Positions 25,840-36,372 of a stretch of 64,000 nucleotides of DNA are shown piece by piece. The stretch covers positions 1 to 64,000 of the forward strand of contig JADKGD010000009.1 in assembly GCA_016717145.1 (NCBI GenBank). The letters are read 5' to 3'. This DNA is from Saprospiraceae bacterium (GTDB taxonomy: Bacteria; Bacteroidota; Bacteroidia; Chitinophagales; Saprospiraceae). The position numbers and the translations under genes were made by a program. Position 1 is the first letter of the stretch. Each line of letters starts with the position of its first letter. The notes under the pieces are model-generated. The model searched no databases and was not told where the DNA came from. It saw nothing but the letters and a program-made list of their open reading frames with translations.

Positions 25840-27250
25840 AAAATGACTCCTCTATAGGGCTTTTGGATTTGCCATATCTGAAGGAAAGCCCAGAGGGCTG
25901 ACATTTTGGTGATAACTTGACAAGCCAGGGCTGACATTTTGGTGATAACTTGACAAAGCCCAGAGGGCTGACATTTTGGTGATATAACGCCAAAGTTTCA
26001 GTCGTAAGAAATGTCGCCCCTACGGGGCTTTGGGGCAGACTATTGAGTTGCTTTTTCCAAAATGACGCCCCAATGGGGCTTTGAGTCACGCTACAATTTC
26101 AGCAAAGACCAGAAGGCTGACATTTTGGTGATAACTTGACAAAACCCAGAGGGCTGACATTTTGGTGATAACTTGACAAAGCCCAGAGGGCTGACATTTT
26201 GGTGATAACTGCAAAACCCCGAGGGCTGACATTTTGGTGATAACTTGACAAAGCCCAGAGGGCTGACATTTTGGTGATAACTTGACAAAGCCCAGAGGGC
26301 TGCCATTTTGGTGATAACTTGACAAAGCCCAGAGGGCTGACATTTTGGTGATATAACGCCAAAGTTTCAGTCGTAGAAATGTCGCCCTACGGGGCTTAGA
26401 GACTATTGAGTTGCTTTTTCCAAAATGACGCCCCAATGGGGCTTTGAGTCACCTTACAATTTCAGCAAAGACCAGAAGGGCTGCATTTTGGTGATAACTT
26501 GCAAACCAGAGGGCTGACATTTTGGTGATAACTTGCAAGCCCAGAGGGCTGACATTTTGGTGATATAACGCCAAAGTTTCAGTCGTAAATGTCGCCCTAT
26601 GGGGCTTTAGGCAACTATTGAGTTGCTTTTCCAAAATAACGCCCCTATGGGGCTTTGAGTCACGCACAATTGCAGCAAAGCCCAGAAGCTGACATTTGGT
26701 GATAACTTGACAAAACCCAGAGGGCTGACATTTTGGTGATAACTTGACAAAGCCCAGAGGGCTGACATTTTGGTGATAACTTGACAAAGCCCAGAGGGCT
26801 GACATTTTGGTGATAACTTGACAAAGCCCAGAGGGCTGACATTTTGGTGATAACTGCCAAAGCAGGGGCTGACATTGTTGATATAACGCCAAAGTTTCAG
26901 TCAGAAATGTCGCCCCTACGGGGCCTTTGGGCGAACTATTGAGTTGCTTTTTCCAAAATAACGCCCCTATGGGGCTTTGAGTCACCTTCAATTGTAGCAA
27001 AGACCAGAAGGCTGACATTTTGGTGATAACTTGACAAAACCCAGAGGGCTGACATTTTGGTGATAACTTGACAAAGCCCAGAGGGCTGACATTTTGGTGA
27101 TATAACGCCAAAGTTTCAGTCGTAAGAAATGTCGCCCCTACGGGGCTTTTGGGCAGACTATTGAGTTGCTTTTTCCAAAATAACGCCCCTATGGGGCTTT
27201 GAGTCACGCTACAATTGCAGCAAAGACCAGAAGGCTGACATTTTGGTGAT
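25840..27250. repeat. 1.4-kb higher-order repeat array (37-bp units in five superunits)
   Basis: The basic unit is 37 bp, built on AGAGGGCTGACATTTTGGTG followed by ATAACTTGAC and a GCCC arm. It is repeated about two dozen times. The 37-bp runs are interrupted five times (starting near 25981, 26350, 26562, 26880 and 27099) by a spacer module that contains AACGCCAAAGTTTCAGTCGT, then two short GC hairpins (GCCCC-TAC-GGGGC and GCCCC-AAT-GGGGC). Each 37-bp unit itself has AGCCC-AGA-GGGCT. The minus strand is open in all three frames over long parts because 37 is not a multiple of 3 and the unit has no stop; I do not regard these frames as genes. The preceding 25607-25839 holds nothing recognisable. 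Confidence 0.9.
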
Positions 27251-27306
27251 ACCGAAATTTAAAATTTTTCTTATCAGAACATTACCTATTAATTAAAATA
27301 AAATCT

Positions 27307-27314
27307 ATCTTTGC
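27307..27314 (+). promoter_or_regulatory. Probable -7 box of rplS
   Basis: A TATCTTTG box fits the Bacteroidota TAnnTTTG consensus and lies about 35 bp before the rplS start. The -33 element is not clear. It lies directly after the end of the repeat array. Confidence 0.5.
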
Positions 27315-27349
27315 GCTCCAATTCAGAAAAGTTTAAATAAGACAAGATA

Positions 27350-27706
27350 ATGGATCTAATTAAATACATTCACGAACAATTGACTCCGGTAAGAAATTTT
27401 CCTGCTTTCAGACCAGGTGACAACATTTCTGTTAGTTACAAAATTATAGAAGGTGCCAAGGAGCGAATTCAGCTTTTCCGTGGTGATGTGATACAAATAA
27501 ACGGTGAAGGCGCCACAAAAACATTCACTGTAAGAAAAATATCTAATGGTGTCGGTGTTGAAAGGGTTTTCCCTTTTTCTTCTCCCGCTGTAGATGACAT
27601 AGAAGTGCTTAAAAGAGGTAAAGTCCGCAGAGCTAAACTTTATTACCTTAGAGAACTTACAGGTAAAAAAGCAAAAATCAAAGAAAGAAGATATATGGCT
27701 AAATAA
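27350..27706 (+). CDS. rplS: Ribosomal protein L19
   Basis: A 118-residue protein with the full bL19 pattern: FRPGDNISVSYKIIEGAKER, VRKISNGVGVERVFPF, then RRAKLYYLRELTGKKAKIKE. bL19 sits at the interface of the two ribosomal subunits. The length is normal. It stands alone here, without the trmD/rimM genes that accompany it in many other phyla. A terminator follows. Confidence 0.98.
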   Translation: MDLIKYIHEQLTPVRNFPAFRPGDNISVSYKIIEGAKERIQLFRGDVIQINGEGATKTFTVRKISNGVGVERVFPFSSPAVDDIEVLKRGKVRRAKLYYLRELTGKKAKIKERRYMAK

Positions 27707-27736
27707 TTGTACCACAATTTTTTAGTCACTAACGAT

Positions 27737-27772
27737 AAAAGGGAATCAGTTTATGCTGACTTCCCTTTTTTT
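27737..27772 (+). terminator. Rho-independent terminator after rplS
   Basis: AAAGGGAATCAG and CTGACTTCCCTTT form a stem around TTTATG, followed by a run of seven T. It lies 31 bp after the rplS stop. Confidence 0.8.
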
Positions 27773-27907
27773 ATTTACACTATACTTTAAGATTCATTTA
27801 ACTAAATATTTTATACTTTTGATACCATTTATGCATCTTATAAATGATATCGAAGTGGTAATTGTCATTTCATTATTATTTAATAGCAAATATTTTAAAT
27901 CAACTAA

Positions 27908-29974
27908 ATGAAATCCATAATCATCGCATTAAGCATTCTAATGGCAATAAGCAACAATCAGGAACATCTGAATAAATATGACTATGACAAAGCATGGGAA
28001 GCCGTCGAAAAATTTATAAGCGACGGACTACCAAAATCGGCCCTCGAAAAGGTGGAAGAAATCCATAAGATGGCATCAACAGAAAACAACAAACCTCAGT
28101 TTGTAAAAAGTATCATTTATATATCCAGATTAGCCATCATTACTGACGAAAAAGGTATAGAGACTTCGATTGAAAGACTGGAAAACATTATAAAAACCAA
28201 TTCAAACGACGTTAAAGAAATAACCGCATCTTATCTTGCTGAACTGTATCAAAGGTATTTTGATATAAACAGATATGAGATATCCCAACGATCTGAAATG
28301 ACTTCTGAAAAAGGGGCAGATTTCAGAACCTGGACGACTCAAAATTTCCTGACCACTATTGAGTCTTATTATCTGATGTCGCTGGAAAATCAGGAAAAAA
28401 TAAACATTCCCATCAACGAATATCAGGTAATATTAAACACATATGATAAGGAAGCCATTGTCTTCAGACCTACCCTTTATGAAGTGCTTGCGGACAGGGC
28501 CATAAACTTTTTTAATAGTAACGATGGGCTGCTACCACAAAACGAATCAAGTTTTACCATTTCAGACAAGGCTTATTTTGGCACAAGCAAAGAATTTGTT
28601 GGCATGGCCATAAAGACCTCAGACCCAAGTTCATCAAAATTCAGGATACTGACCATTTACCAACAAGTATTACAAGCACAAATTAAGTCAGGTAACAAAC
28701 AAGCCCTGGCAGATTATGACCTTAAAAGACTGGAGTATGTTTTTGTCAACACTACTATTGAAGGTAAAAAAGAGGTATACCAAGGTTCATTAAAAAATCT
28801 TGCAGAAGCGAATCAAAAAAATGATTATTATACAGAAATCATATATGTTTTGGCCGGTACAATGCTAGGTGATGAAAAAGATACCATGTCAAATGTTAAA
28901 GTCATGGATATTTGTAACGGTGCCATAAAAAAATACCCTTTGTCATCCGGCGCCTCCAAATGTGCATCAATCGTAAGTAACATAACAAAACCATCAATAC
29001 AGTTATATGCCGAACAAGTATATGCTTCAAAAAACAATATGCTGCTTGCAGTAGATTATAATAATGTCACCCTATTACAACTCAGTGTAATAAAGCTTGA
29101 CAAAACATATGAAGAAATCAACAAACTGAATGACCAGCAACAGGTGCTGGATTATCTTATAAAAGCCAAAAAAGTTTTTACTTCATCACATACATTACAG
29201 GTAAGCAAGACGTACAAAAGTCAGAAAGCAGAACTGCATATGCCCGCTTTGCCCTATGGTCAATATGCCGTACTTGTGACAGCAAGCGGGACAGAAAAGT
29301 CAGAAAAAATACACCAGTATACCTTGTGTCACGTTTCTGATCTCACGTACACCACATATTTGGCGGATAAAAATCGTCATTTTTTTGTGAACGACAGATT
29401 GACAGGCAAACCGCTACAAAATGTTAATATTCAATTATTTACACAGGAATATAATCCCGGCAACAGAAGTTATGTTTTTAATAAAGCCGGAGAATATAAG
29501 ACTGACAAAGACGGCAAAGTCAGTATGCCGGCTACAGAAAATAGAAATTTTAAGGTTGTTCTGACACATAAAAAAGATGTCCTGAATCTAAGTAGTTTCC
29601 ACGGAAATTATGAACAGTACGAACAACAGGAAAATCGATTTGCAGAAATTTTTACTGACAGAGCCATTTACAGACCTGGCCAGGTCGTGTATTTTAAAAC
29701 CATCTTATTAAAAAATGATAAAAACCAAATTCCTTCAATTCTTCCAAACCATAAAGTAAACATTATTTTGCATGATGCAAACTATCAGGAAGTAGCAAAA
29801 CAAACTTTGACTTCCAATACATTCGGAAGCGTAAACGGTAGTTTTACCCTACCTCTTGGCAAACTGAATGGAAACTTTTCCATCGAATGCAACTCAAGTG
29901 ATGGGGTCAACGGCAATAAAAAATATTCTTGTAGAAGAATACAAAAGACCCACATTTTTTGTGAAAACGGATGA
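27908..29974 (+). CDS. Alpha-2-macroglobulin family protein, N-terminal part
   Basis: First 688 residues of a giant bacterial alpha-2-macroglobulin. A weak signal-like N-terminus is followed by a helical region (about 20-360) and macroglobulin beta domains. MG2 carries the landmark FAEIFTDRAIYRPGQVVYFK, and before it lies a carboxypeptidase-regulatory-like loop (DRLTGKPLQNVNIQLF). The frame goes wrong near 29900-29930, where GGGG and A6 runs occur, and ends in an unrelated tail, while the correct frame continues as EEYKRPTF in the following entry. Such proteins are envelope protease traps; the true product is about 2,000 residues. Confidence 0.85.
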   Translation: MKSIIIALSILMAISNNQEHLNKYDYDKAWEAVEKFISDGLPKSALEKVEEIHKMASTENNKPQFVKSIIYISRLAIITDEKGIETSIERLENIIKTNSNDVKEITASYLAELYQRYFDINRYEISQRSEMTSEKGADFRTWTTQNFLTTIESYYLMSLENQEKINIPINEYQVILNTYDKEAIVFRPTLYEVLADRAINFFNSNDGLLPQNESSFTISDKAYFGTSKEFVGMAIKTSDPSSSKFRILTIYQQVLQAQIKSGNKQALADYDLKRLEYVFVNTTIEGKKEVYQGSLKNLAEANQKNDYYTEIIYVLAGTMLGDEKDTMSNVKVMDICNGAIKKYPLSSGASKCASIVSNITKPSIQLYAEQVYASKNNMLLAVDYNNVTLLQLSVIKLDKTYEEINKLNDQQQVLDYLIKAKKVFTSSHTLQVSKTYKSQKAELHMPALPYGQYAVLVTASGTEKSEKIHQYTLCHVSDLTYTTYLADKNRHFFVNDRLTGKPLQNVNIQLFTQEYNPGNRSYVFNKAGEYKTDKDGKVSMPATENRNFKVVLTHKKDVLNLSSFHGNYEQYEQQENRFAEIFTDRAIYRPGQVVYFKTILLKNDKNQIPSILPNHKVNIILHDANYQEVAKQTLTSNTFGSVNGSFTLPLGKLNGNFSIECNSSDGVNGNKKYSCRRIQKTHIFCENG

Positions 29975-32900
29975 AGTCAAGCTAGAGTATAAACTTAATG
30001 ACGACATAAAACTAACAGGTCAGGCACTGACATTTGCAGGCAGTGTGGTGGACGGAGCCAAGGTATCCTATAAAGTGGTCAGGTCAGCAAGATTTCCGGG
30101 ATGGCCATGGTATTGGAGAATGCCATACCCTACTGGAAATGAATTTATAATAAGTCAGGGTGAAACATTAACTGATGCAGATGGAAAATATGAATTGTCA
30201 TTCAAAGCCCTGCCCGATTTATTGATTAACAAAGCTGATTTGCCTGTTTTTAACTATCGCGTAGACATTAATGTCACAGATCAGCGTGGTGAAACAAGAA
30301 CAGCAACTGCCACTTTTTCAGTAGGTTATACCGCATTTACGCTAAGTACTAACCTGTTGAAGGAGGCTGACATCAAAGACATCAAAGACTTAAAAGTAAC
30401 CGCAAGCAACAGCAATGGACAACCTGTAACAACGACGGGTAAAATAAAAATAAGCCGTTTAAAAGAACCAAAAACAGTTCAGATTAATAAATATTGGGAT
30501 GGTAAAATCGATGTTCCGATACCATATTCGCAACACGATAAAATGTTTCCTCAGTATCCTTATATAGTAGAGAATGATTACAGTAAATGGCCTGAACTTC
30601 AGACCGTGTTTACTACAAATTTTGATACTAAAGATTCCATTAATCTTAAAAAAATATTGAATGCCGGAGTTTACAAGATTGACATAGAAGCAGATGACAA
30701 AGATAAAAACAAGGTAGTACACACGACCTATACCGTAATCACAAATTTTGCTAAAAAAATATTTCCAAAATCAGATTTTCTTTTTACATCGGCCAATAAT
30801 GAATCTTACGAACCGGGTGAAAGCTATAAACTTGAAATTGGCGTAAGCGATAAACCCGTCTTCACAAACGCCCTGATTGAAAAAAATGGTAAAATATTGC
30901 TTAAGTCAATGGTAAAAATTGACAAAACCGGTCAAATCGTTTTACCTGTGACAGAGGCATTAAGGGGTGGCTTTAATGTTAAATTGACTTACATCATACA
31001 AAATAGATTTTTTGATAAATCATTTTATGTTTCTGTACCGTGGACAAATAAACAATTGAATATTACATTCGAAACATTCAGGGACAAAACATTGCCGGGA
31101 TCGAAAGAAGAATACAGGATCAAAATAAAAGGCCAAAAACAGGATAAAGTTGCTGCTGAAATGGTTGCTGCAATGTATGATGCTTCGTTGGATGAATTTA
31201 CGGCCAATACGTGGAGATCGGATTTTTATCCATCTTCATATGCTTCGGTTTACCTTGAAGCACCCGGCTTTCAAATGACGCAAGGCATGTATTATTTTTA
31301 TGGAAATGAAGACAATATTGCGATAAAAAATCTTATATATCCTTCACTGATCGCTTTGCTTGATAATTACGGATATTACGGTGGTGGCCGAGGTGATGTC
31401 CTCATGATGAAAAGTATGCAGCCGAGAGCGTCTCAAGCCCCACCTGAAGCTATGATGGATGAAGCAACAAATGTACTACAAACAAATAAAGGTGTTGATA
31501 CAAATGGGAAACCGGAAAAAGCTGAAGAAACACCAAATCAAAAAGAAAAAGCAGACCTTCCCGTTCGTAAAAACCTAAAGGAAACCGTCTTTTTCTTTCC
31601 TGAAATCAGGACAGATGCTGAGGGCAATATCATCCTTGCATTTACGATGAATGAGGCATTAACAAAATGGCGTTTACTTAGTTTTGCACATACGAAAGAC
31701 TTCATGACAGGATTTGATGAAAGATTTGTTCAAACCCAGAAGAATCTGATGGTCTTCCCTAATTCCCCAAGATTTGTAAGAGACGGTGACATTATTGATT
31801 TTTCAGCAAAAGTGAGCAATCTTAGTGAAGGTCCGTTAAATGGTAAAGCCACACTGAGTATTCTTGATGCAATAACGCTAAAAGATATTACGTCTGAATT
31901 ATTAAAAGGAAATGCCACCCAGAACTTTAATATCGCAAAAGGAAGATCTGAGGGATTATCCTGGCAATTGATGATACCGGATGCAAGCTATTCAGCCATC
32001 ACTTATCGGGTCAGTGCTGTAGCTGGCGACCATACAGATGCAGAAGAAAATACAATACCGGTCGTCACCAATAGAATGCTTGTGACGGAGTCTATGCCTA
32101 TGTGGCTCAAAGGAAATGAGACAAAAACTTTCACGTTTAATGCTTTCAAAAACAATGAAAGCAAAACTAAAAAGGATTTTAAATATACCTTCGAATACAC
32201 GTCCAATCCTGTTTGGTATGCCATTCAGGCTCTGCCTTATATGAACGCAACAAACAATGCGGGTACGCAGGCTATTATAGATCGTTTTTACGCCAATGCC
32301 CTTGCATCAAAAATTGCCAATGCTCATCCTAAAATCAAGGCTGTATTTGATCAATGGAAGACCATAAATAAAGACGCTTTATTGAGTAATCTGTCCAAAA
32401 ATCAAGAACTTAAATCTGCCTTGATTGAAGAAACACCATGGCTTTTGCAAGCCTTGTCAGAGTCAGAACAGAAGCGCAATATTGCCTTGCTATTTGACTT
32501 AAATACACTCGCAGATGACAGAAAGAATACCATAAATAAATTACAGGAACGTCAACTTAGCAACGGTGGCTTTCCATGGTTTGCAGGAGGAAGGGATGAT
32601 GTATATACCACTCAGAATATTATGGAAAACATCGGCCACTTATATCATCTGAATGCATTGGAAATCAATGACATCCAACTCACCAATCTTGTATCTCAGG
32701 GATTAAAATATATGGATGAAGAGTTGGTGGCAAGATATCAACGACTTCAGGAAAATATAAAAAAGTATGGAGGCAACATAAACGATGATCATTTGGATGA
32801 TTTATCAGTACATTACCTGTATATTAAAACTTTTTTTAAACATGTAAATCCACAGCCAGCCAGCAAAGAAGCTCGTGATTATTATTTTGGTCAGGCAAAA

Positions 32901-33914
32901 AAATATTGGCTTAAAAGGTCTCTTTATTCCCAGGCAATGATCGGTCTGATCATGTTTAGAAATGATGAAGGTACAGTAAAGGATATTCTTAAATCCTTAC
33001 GGGAAAAATCATTCAGCAATGAGGAACTGGGAATGTATTGGAATGAGGGAAATGGGTTTTATTGGTATCAATTGCCTGTAGAACGCCATGCACTAATGAT
33101 TGAATTATTTACTGAAGCAGCATCTGATAAGGCTGAAGCCGATCGTATGAAAATATGGTTGCTTAAAAACAAACAAACGACAAACTGGAAAACATCAAAA
33201 TCGACTTCAGCAGCCATCTATGCATTACTCTTGCAAGGAGAGTCCGGTGACATATCTCAATGGATAACAGAAAATGCAACACCAGAAATAACGATAGGTA
33301 AAGAGTCAATAAAAATAGACCCACGTGACATTGAAGCAGGCACCGGTTATTTCAAAAAAACATATTCGTCATCAGCAATTTCTAAGGATATAGCCACTAT
33401 AAAAGTGAAAAATGATAACAAGTCAATAGCATGGGGAGCAGCTTTTTATCAGTATTTCGAGCAATTGGACCAAATCAAAACCTTTGCGGACACACCGCTT
33501 AAGCTTAATAAAAAACTCTTTAAAGTTATTTCAACGCTGAAGGGAGATCAGATGGAGGAGATTAATGGCACTACACAGCTTAAACCCGGAGACAAACTAA
33601 AAGTACGCGTCGAGCTACGGGTAGATCGCGAGATGGAATATGTACATATGAAAGACATGCGCGCAAGTGGCTTTGAACCTACTAATGTCATCAGTATGTA
33701 TAAATATCAGGGTCAATTGGGATATTACGAAACAACAAAAGACCTTGCAACACATTTTTATTTTTCATATCTGCCTAAAGGTACTTATGTCTTCGAATAT
33801 CCATTGACAGTTGTGCACCACGGTGATTTTTCAGGTGGAATAACCAGTATTGAAAGTATGTATGCCCCGGAATTCAGCAGTCATAGTGAAGGAATTAGGA
33901 TTAAGGTAAAGTAA
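29868..33914 (+). CDS. Alpha-2-macroglobulin family protein, C-terminal part
   Basis: Continuation of the preceding frame, starting effectively at ILVEEYKRPTFFVKTDE. It contains the remaining MG domains, a presumed bait segment rich in Glu, Pro and Lys (about 540-600), the A2M core (FFPEIRTDAEGNIILAFTMNEALTKWRLL) and the alpha-alpha toroid (QAIIDRFYANALAS to DQIKTFAD), ending in the receptor-like domain with AFEYPLTVVHHGDF-type strands. At the position of the thioester motif C-x-E-Q I see NAGTQ, so the reactive cysteine appears absent. A non-thioester trap or structural role is therefore likely. The apparent ATG at 29868 is internal and not a real start. Confidence 0.87.
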   Translation: METFPSNATQVMGSTAIKNILVEEYKRPTFFVKTDEVKLEYKLNDDIKLTGQALTFAGSVVDGAKVSYKVVRSARFPGWPWYWRMPYPTGNEFIISQGETLTDADGKYELSFKALPDLLINKADLPVFNYRVDINVTDQRGETRTATATFSVGYTAFTLSTNLLKEADIKDIKDLKVTASNSNGQPVTTTGKIKISRLKEPKTVQINKYWDGKIDVPIPYSQHDKMFPQYPYIVENDYSKWPELQTVFTTNFDTKDSINLKKILNAGVYKIDIEADDKDKNKVVHTTYTVITNFAKKIFPKSDFLFTSANNESYEPGESYKLEIGVSDKPVFTNALIEKNGKILLKSMVKIDKTGQIVLPVTEALRGGFNVKLTYIIQNRFFDKSFYVSVPWTNKQLNITFETFRDKTLPGSKEEYRIKIKGQKQDKVAAEMVAAMYDASLDEFTANTWRSDFYPSSYASVYLEAPGFQMTQGMYYFYGNEDNIAIKNLIYPSLIALLDNYGYYGGGRGDVLMMKSMQPRASQAPPEAMMDEATNVLQTNKGVDTNGKPEKAEETPNQKEKADLPVRKNLKETVFFFPEIRTDAEGNIILAFTMNEALTKWRLLSFAHTKDFMTGFDERFVQTQKNLMVFPNSPRFVRDGDIIDFSAKVSNLSEGPLNGKATLSILDAITLKDITSELLKGNATQNFNIAKGRSEGLSWQLMIPDASYSAITYRVSAVAGDHTDAEENTIPVVTNRMLVTESMPMWLKGNETKTFTFNAFKNNESKTKKDFKYTFEYTSNPVWYAIQALPYMNATNNAGTQAIIDRFYANALASKIANAHPKIKAVFDQWKTINKDALLSNLSKNQELKSALIEETPWLLQALSESEQKRNIALLFDLNTLADDRKNTINKLQERQLSNGGFPWFAGGRDDVYTTQNIMENIGHLYHLNALEINDIQLTNLVSQGLKYMDEELVARYQRLQENIKKYGGNINDDHLDDLSVHYLYIKTFFKHVNPQPASKEARDYYFGQAKKYWLKRSLYSQAMIGLIMFRNDEGTVKDILKSLREKSFSNEELGMYWNEGNGFYWYQLPVERHALMIELFTEAASDKAEADRMKIWLLKNKQTTNWKTSKSTSAAIYALLLQGESGDISQWITENATPEITIGKESIKIDPRDIEAGTGYFKKTYSSSAISKDIATIKVKNDNKSIAWGAAFYQYFEQLDQIKTFADTPLKLNKKLFKVISTLKGDQMEEINGTTQLKPGDKLKVRVELRVDREMEYVHMKDMRASGFEPTNVISMYKYQGQLGYYETTKDLATHFYFSYLPKGTYVFEYPLTVVHHGDFSGGITSIESMYAPEFSSHSEGIRIKVK

Positions 33915-34085
33915 AAAAATCATGGACTAAGTGTCAAAACATCTGTCCGGAAGAATGCATAAATAAATTGACCATTTTTATTCATGATAGGACAAAGTAA
34001 TTAACATTAGTATTCTGAAAGGTATTTTGTTTACCCATTAAATGTCATACCTTTATCATAATAAATAATTATAAATATGTATATA

Positions 34086-34505
34086 ATGCTCAAATACCTG
34101 CATTCATATTTTGCATGGATCACGCTTGCTTTTGTAATCATTTGTATAATTGTAGCAGCTGTCAAAAAAACCAATAAAAAACCATTCACGGCATCTAACT
34201 TAAGTCTCGTATTATTGGGTCTTATATCAACGCACATACAGTTACTCCTTGGACTTTTCCTATACTTTACATCTCCTTATGGTCTAAGTAATTTATCAGG
34301 AACAACCATGAAAGATTCCCTTGCCAGATTGCTTGCTGTGGAGCATCCTTTTGTCAATATCATAGCTATAATATTGATTACCATAGGATATTCAAAAGCT
34401 AAAAGAGCAATGGGTACAGACAAAGCCGGACATGCTGTTTTGATTTTTTATACCATAGCTTTATTGCTTATTTTGTCAAGGATACCCTGGCAGCTATGGT
34501 TTTAA
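34086..34505 (+). CDS. Four-helix membrane protein, cytochrome-b-like
   Basis: About 139 residues with four membrane helices. The N-terminal MLKYLHSYFAWITLAFV, a central STHIQLLLGLFLYF and AVEHPFVNIIAIILITIG carry histidines at the positions seen in small Bacteroidota membrane proteins often labelled cytochrome b. I chose the ATG at 34086 over 34077 because it gives the usual N-terminus. Heme binding is plausible but not shown. Confidence 0.7.
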   Translation: MLKYLHSYFAWITLAFVIICIIVAAVKKTNKKPFTASNLSLVLLGLISTHIQLLLGLFLYFTSPYGLSNLSGTTMKDSLARLLAVEHPFVNIIAIILITIGYSKAKRAMGTDKAGHAVLIFYTIALLLILSRIPWQLWF

Positions 34506-34659
34506 TGATCTTCATACTGTTTAAATAACTTAAATGCATCTGACGTAAAACTGTATGCTATCCTTAATAATTTCATAAAATTACAAAATGACTTTAGGTA
34601 AACCATAATATAAAGCTGTAATCCTGTATTTTTGTCTTTGAATATTTTAGATCCTTGTA

Positions 34660-36372
34660 TTGAAAAAAATAGATAAACTTATTTCAACCAGTTTTATAGG
34701 GCCTTCCATCCTATCTTTTTTTGTTGCCACCTTTGTGTTGGTAATGCAGTTTTTATGGAAATATATCGACGAAATATTAGGGAAAGGTTTTACAATTCTC
34801 GAAATGCTTGAATTGATATTTTACTATGCTGTCACCCTGATACCGCTTTCAGTACCTATCACTATCCTGATATCATCTGTAATGGTATTCGGTGATATGG
34901 CCGAAAAATATGAATTGTCCAGTATGAAATCCGCAGGAGTTTCTTTATTGAGAATTATGTTACCTAGTATTTTTGTAGCTATATTAATTGGGTTGTTTTC
35001 ACTTTTAGCTTCTAATTTTCTAAAGCCAGCTGCCAATCTTCAATTTCAAAAAAGATTTACAGCCCTCCGAAAACAAAAATCTGCACTTGCCATTGAAGAA
35101 GGCATTTTTAATAATGCCTTTAATGAAACCATAATCAGGGTCGGTGAGATCGATAAAGATGGTCGTGGCATCCATGATGTTCTTATTTATGACCACACAC
35201 CCAATGATAAAAGCCTGATAGGTGTCATGTCTGCCAAAGGCGGAGAAATGTATACTGCCGAAGAAGGCAAGTACTTCATTATGAAACTAGATACGGGCAT
35301 TCAATACCGTGAATTGGAAAAAAGAACTTCATTGGGGAGCAACAAGTCTGAACAACCATTTATGCGCACTTATTTTGATCAATGGACCAAAACATTTGAT
35401 ATGAGTCAATTTGACGCAGAAGAAGGTATTTTAAATTTCAACCGTAATCGGGAAGATATGATGAATACATTTCAGCTTCTGAAATCCATAGACACTTTTC
35501 AGAGACATATTAATGAAAATAATGAAAAAATAAACAGCAGAGTTACAGAGTTGTTTATTTCAAAATATTCTGAGAATACCAAAAAAGTAGTGCCAAATAA
35601 ATTTGACAGCTTAAACGCAGCATTATCAAAAAATACCCGGGCAAGTCAGGGGAAAATGATATGGAAAGCAGATACCTCAACCACAACAGCATTAAAAAAA
35701 CCAATCAAGCCGGATACTTTACATACCAAAAAGAATCCAATTGTCCAATCAACCAAGGGCATTGTCGGTCGCATTAATCGTAAAGTACCATTGATTAAAA
35801 AGCCAATTAAGGTTACCGATACCATGAATTTGAGCGCACCGATTTTTCCTAAAAAAGTGGTAAAACAAAAAACAGATATCAATCTGGATACCATCAATCA
35901 TTTTGTGGCAACTATTGATGCTTCATTTTACAAGGAGGTAATCGTTTCTGCTTCGACCAATTTATCCAGAGACAGGGATGAGATGATGTCGATTAAAAAT
36001 ATTACGTATGATTATAAAAAATCGAGTGAAAAATACAAGCTTAGACTTAATCAGCAATATAGCTGGGCAGCAATTTGTATCATCTTCCTTTTTATTGGTG
36101 CACCACTCGGAAGTATTATTCGCAAAGGGGGATACGGTTATCCCCTACTTGTAGCCATTTTGTTCTATATGATTTTTATTATTAACACTATCCTTGGAGA
36201 AAAGCTTGTAAAAAACGAAAGTATGGGTGGTGTTCAGGCGGCTTGGCTACCCTGTATTACCCTTATGCCTTTTGCCTTCTTCCTTACATTAATGGCCTTA
36301 AGAGATATTAGAATTAACCCTATGGCTCTTATTGATTTTATATATAGATTGCGTCATAAAGAAAGAAACTGA
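34660..36372 (+). CDS. LptF/LptG family permease (lipopolysaccharide export)
   Basis: A 570-residue protein beginning with a TTG codon, MKKIDKLISTSFIGPS. Three N-terminal and three C-terminal membrane helices flank a large periplasmic beta-jellyroll region, as in LptF/LptG (YjgP/YjgQ). Family marks include VPITILISSVMVFGDMAEKYEL and SMKSAGVS near the N-terminus and RLNQQYSWAAICIIFLFIGAPLGSIIRKGG near the C-terminus. The periplasmic part (about 320-430) is expanded by a lysine-rich low-complexity insertion. It forms the membrane part of the LPS extraction ABC transporter together with LptB, which is not in this window. A -7-like box TATTTTTG lies at 34627-34634. Confidence 0.9.
   Translation: MKKIDKLISTSFIGPSILSFFVATFVLVMQFLWKYIDEILGKGFTILEMLELIFYYAVTLIPLSVPITILISSVMVFGDMAEKYELSSMKSAGVSLLRIMLPSIFVAILIGLFSLLASNFLKPAANLQFQKRFTALRKQKSALAIEEGIFNNAFNETIIRVGEIDKDGRGIHDVLIYDHTPNDKSLIGVMSAKGGEMYTAEEGKYFIMKLDTGIQYRELEKRTSLGSNKSEQPFMRTYFDQWTKTFDMSQFDAEEGILNFNRNREDMMNTFQLLKSIDTFQRHINENNEKINSRVTELFISKYSENTKKVVPNKFDSLNAALSKNTRASQGKMIWKADTSTTTALKKPIKPDTLHTKKNPIVQSTKGIVGRINRKVPLIKKPIKVTDTMNLSAPIFPKKVVKQKTDINLDTINHFVATIDASFYKEVIVSASTNLSRDRDEMMSIKNITYDYKKSSEKYKLRLNQQYSWAAICIIFLFIGAPLGSIIRKGGYGYPLLVAILFYMIFIINTILGEKLVKNESMGGVQAAWLPCITLMPFAFFLTLMALRDIRINPMALIDFIYRLRHKERN

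Noticed and set aside
25769..27207. Several long minus-strand open frames within the repeat array (up to about 250 codons)
   Set aside because: They arise because the 37-bp unit has no stop in any minus frame; the translations are the same words in rotating frames (YHQNVSPLGF, SPKCQPSG, ITKMSALW) without start-site signals.
25840..27250. CRISPR array
   Set aside because: The 37-bp units are contiguous and contain no unique spacers; the interrupting modules are themselves repeated, and no cas genes are near.
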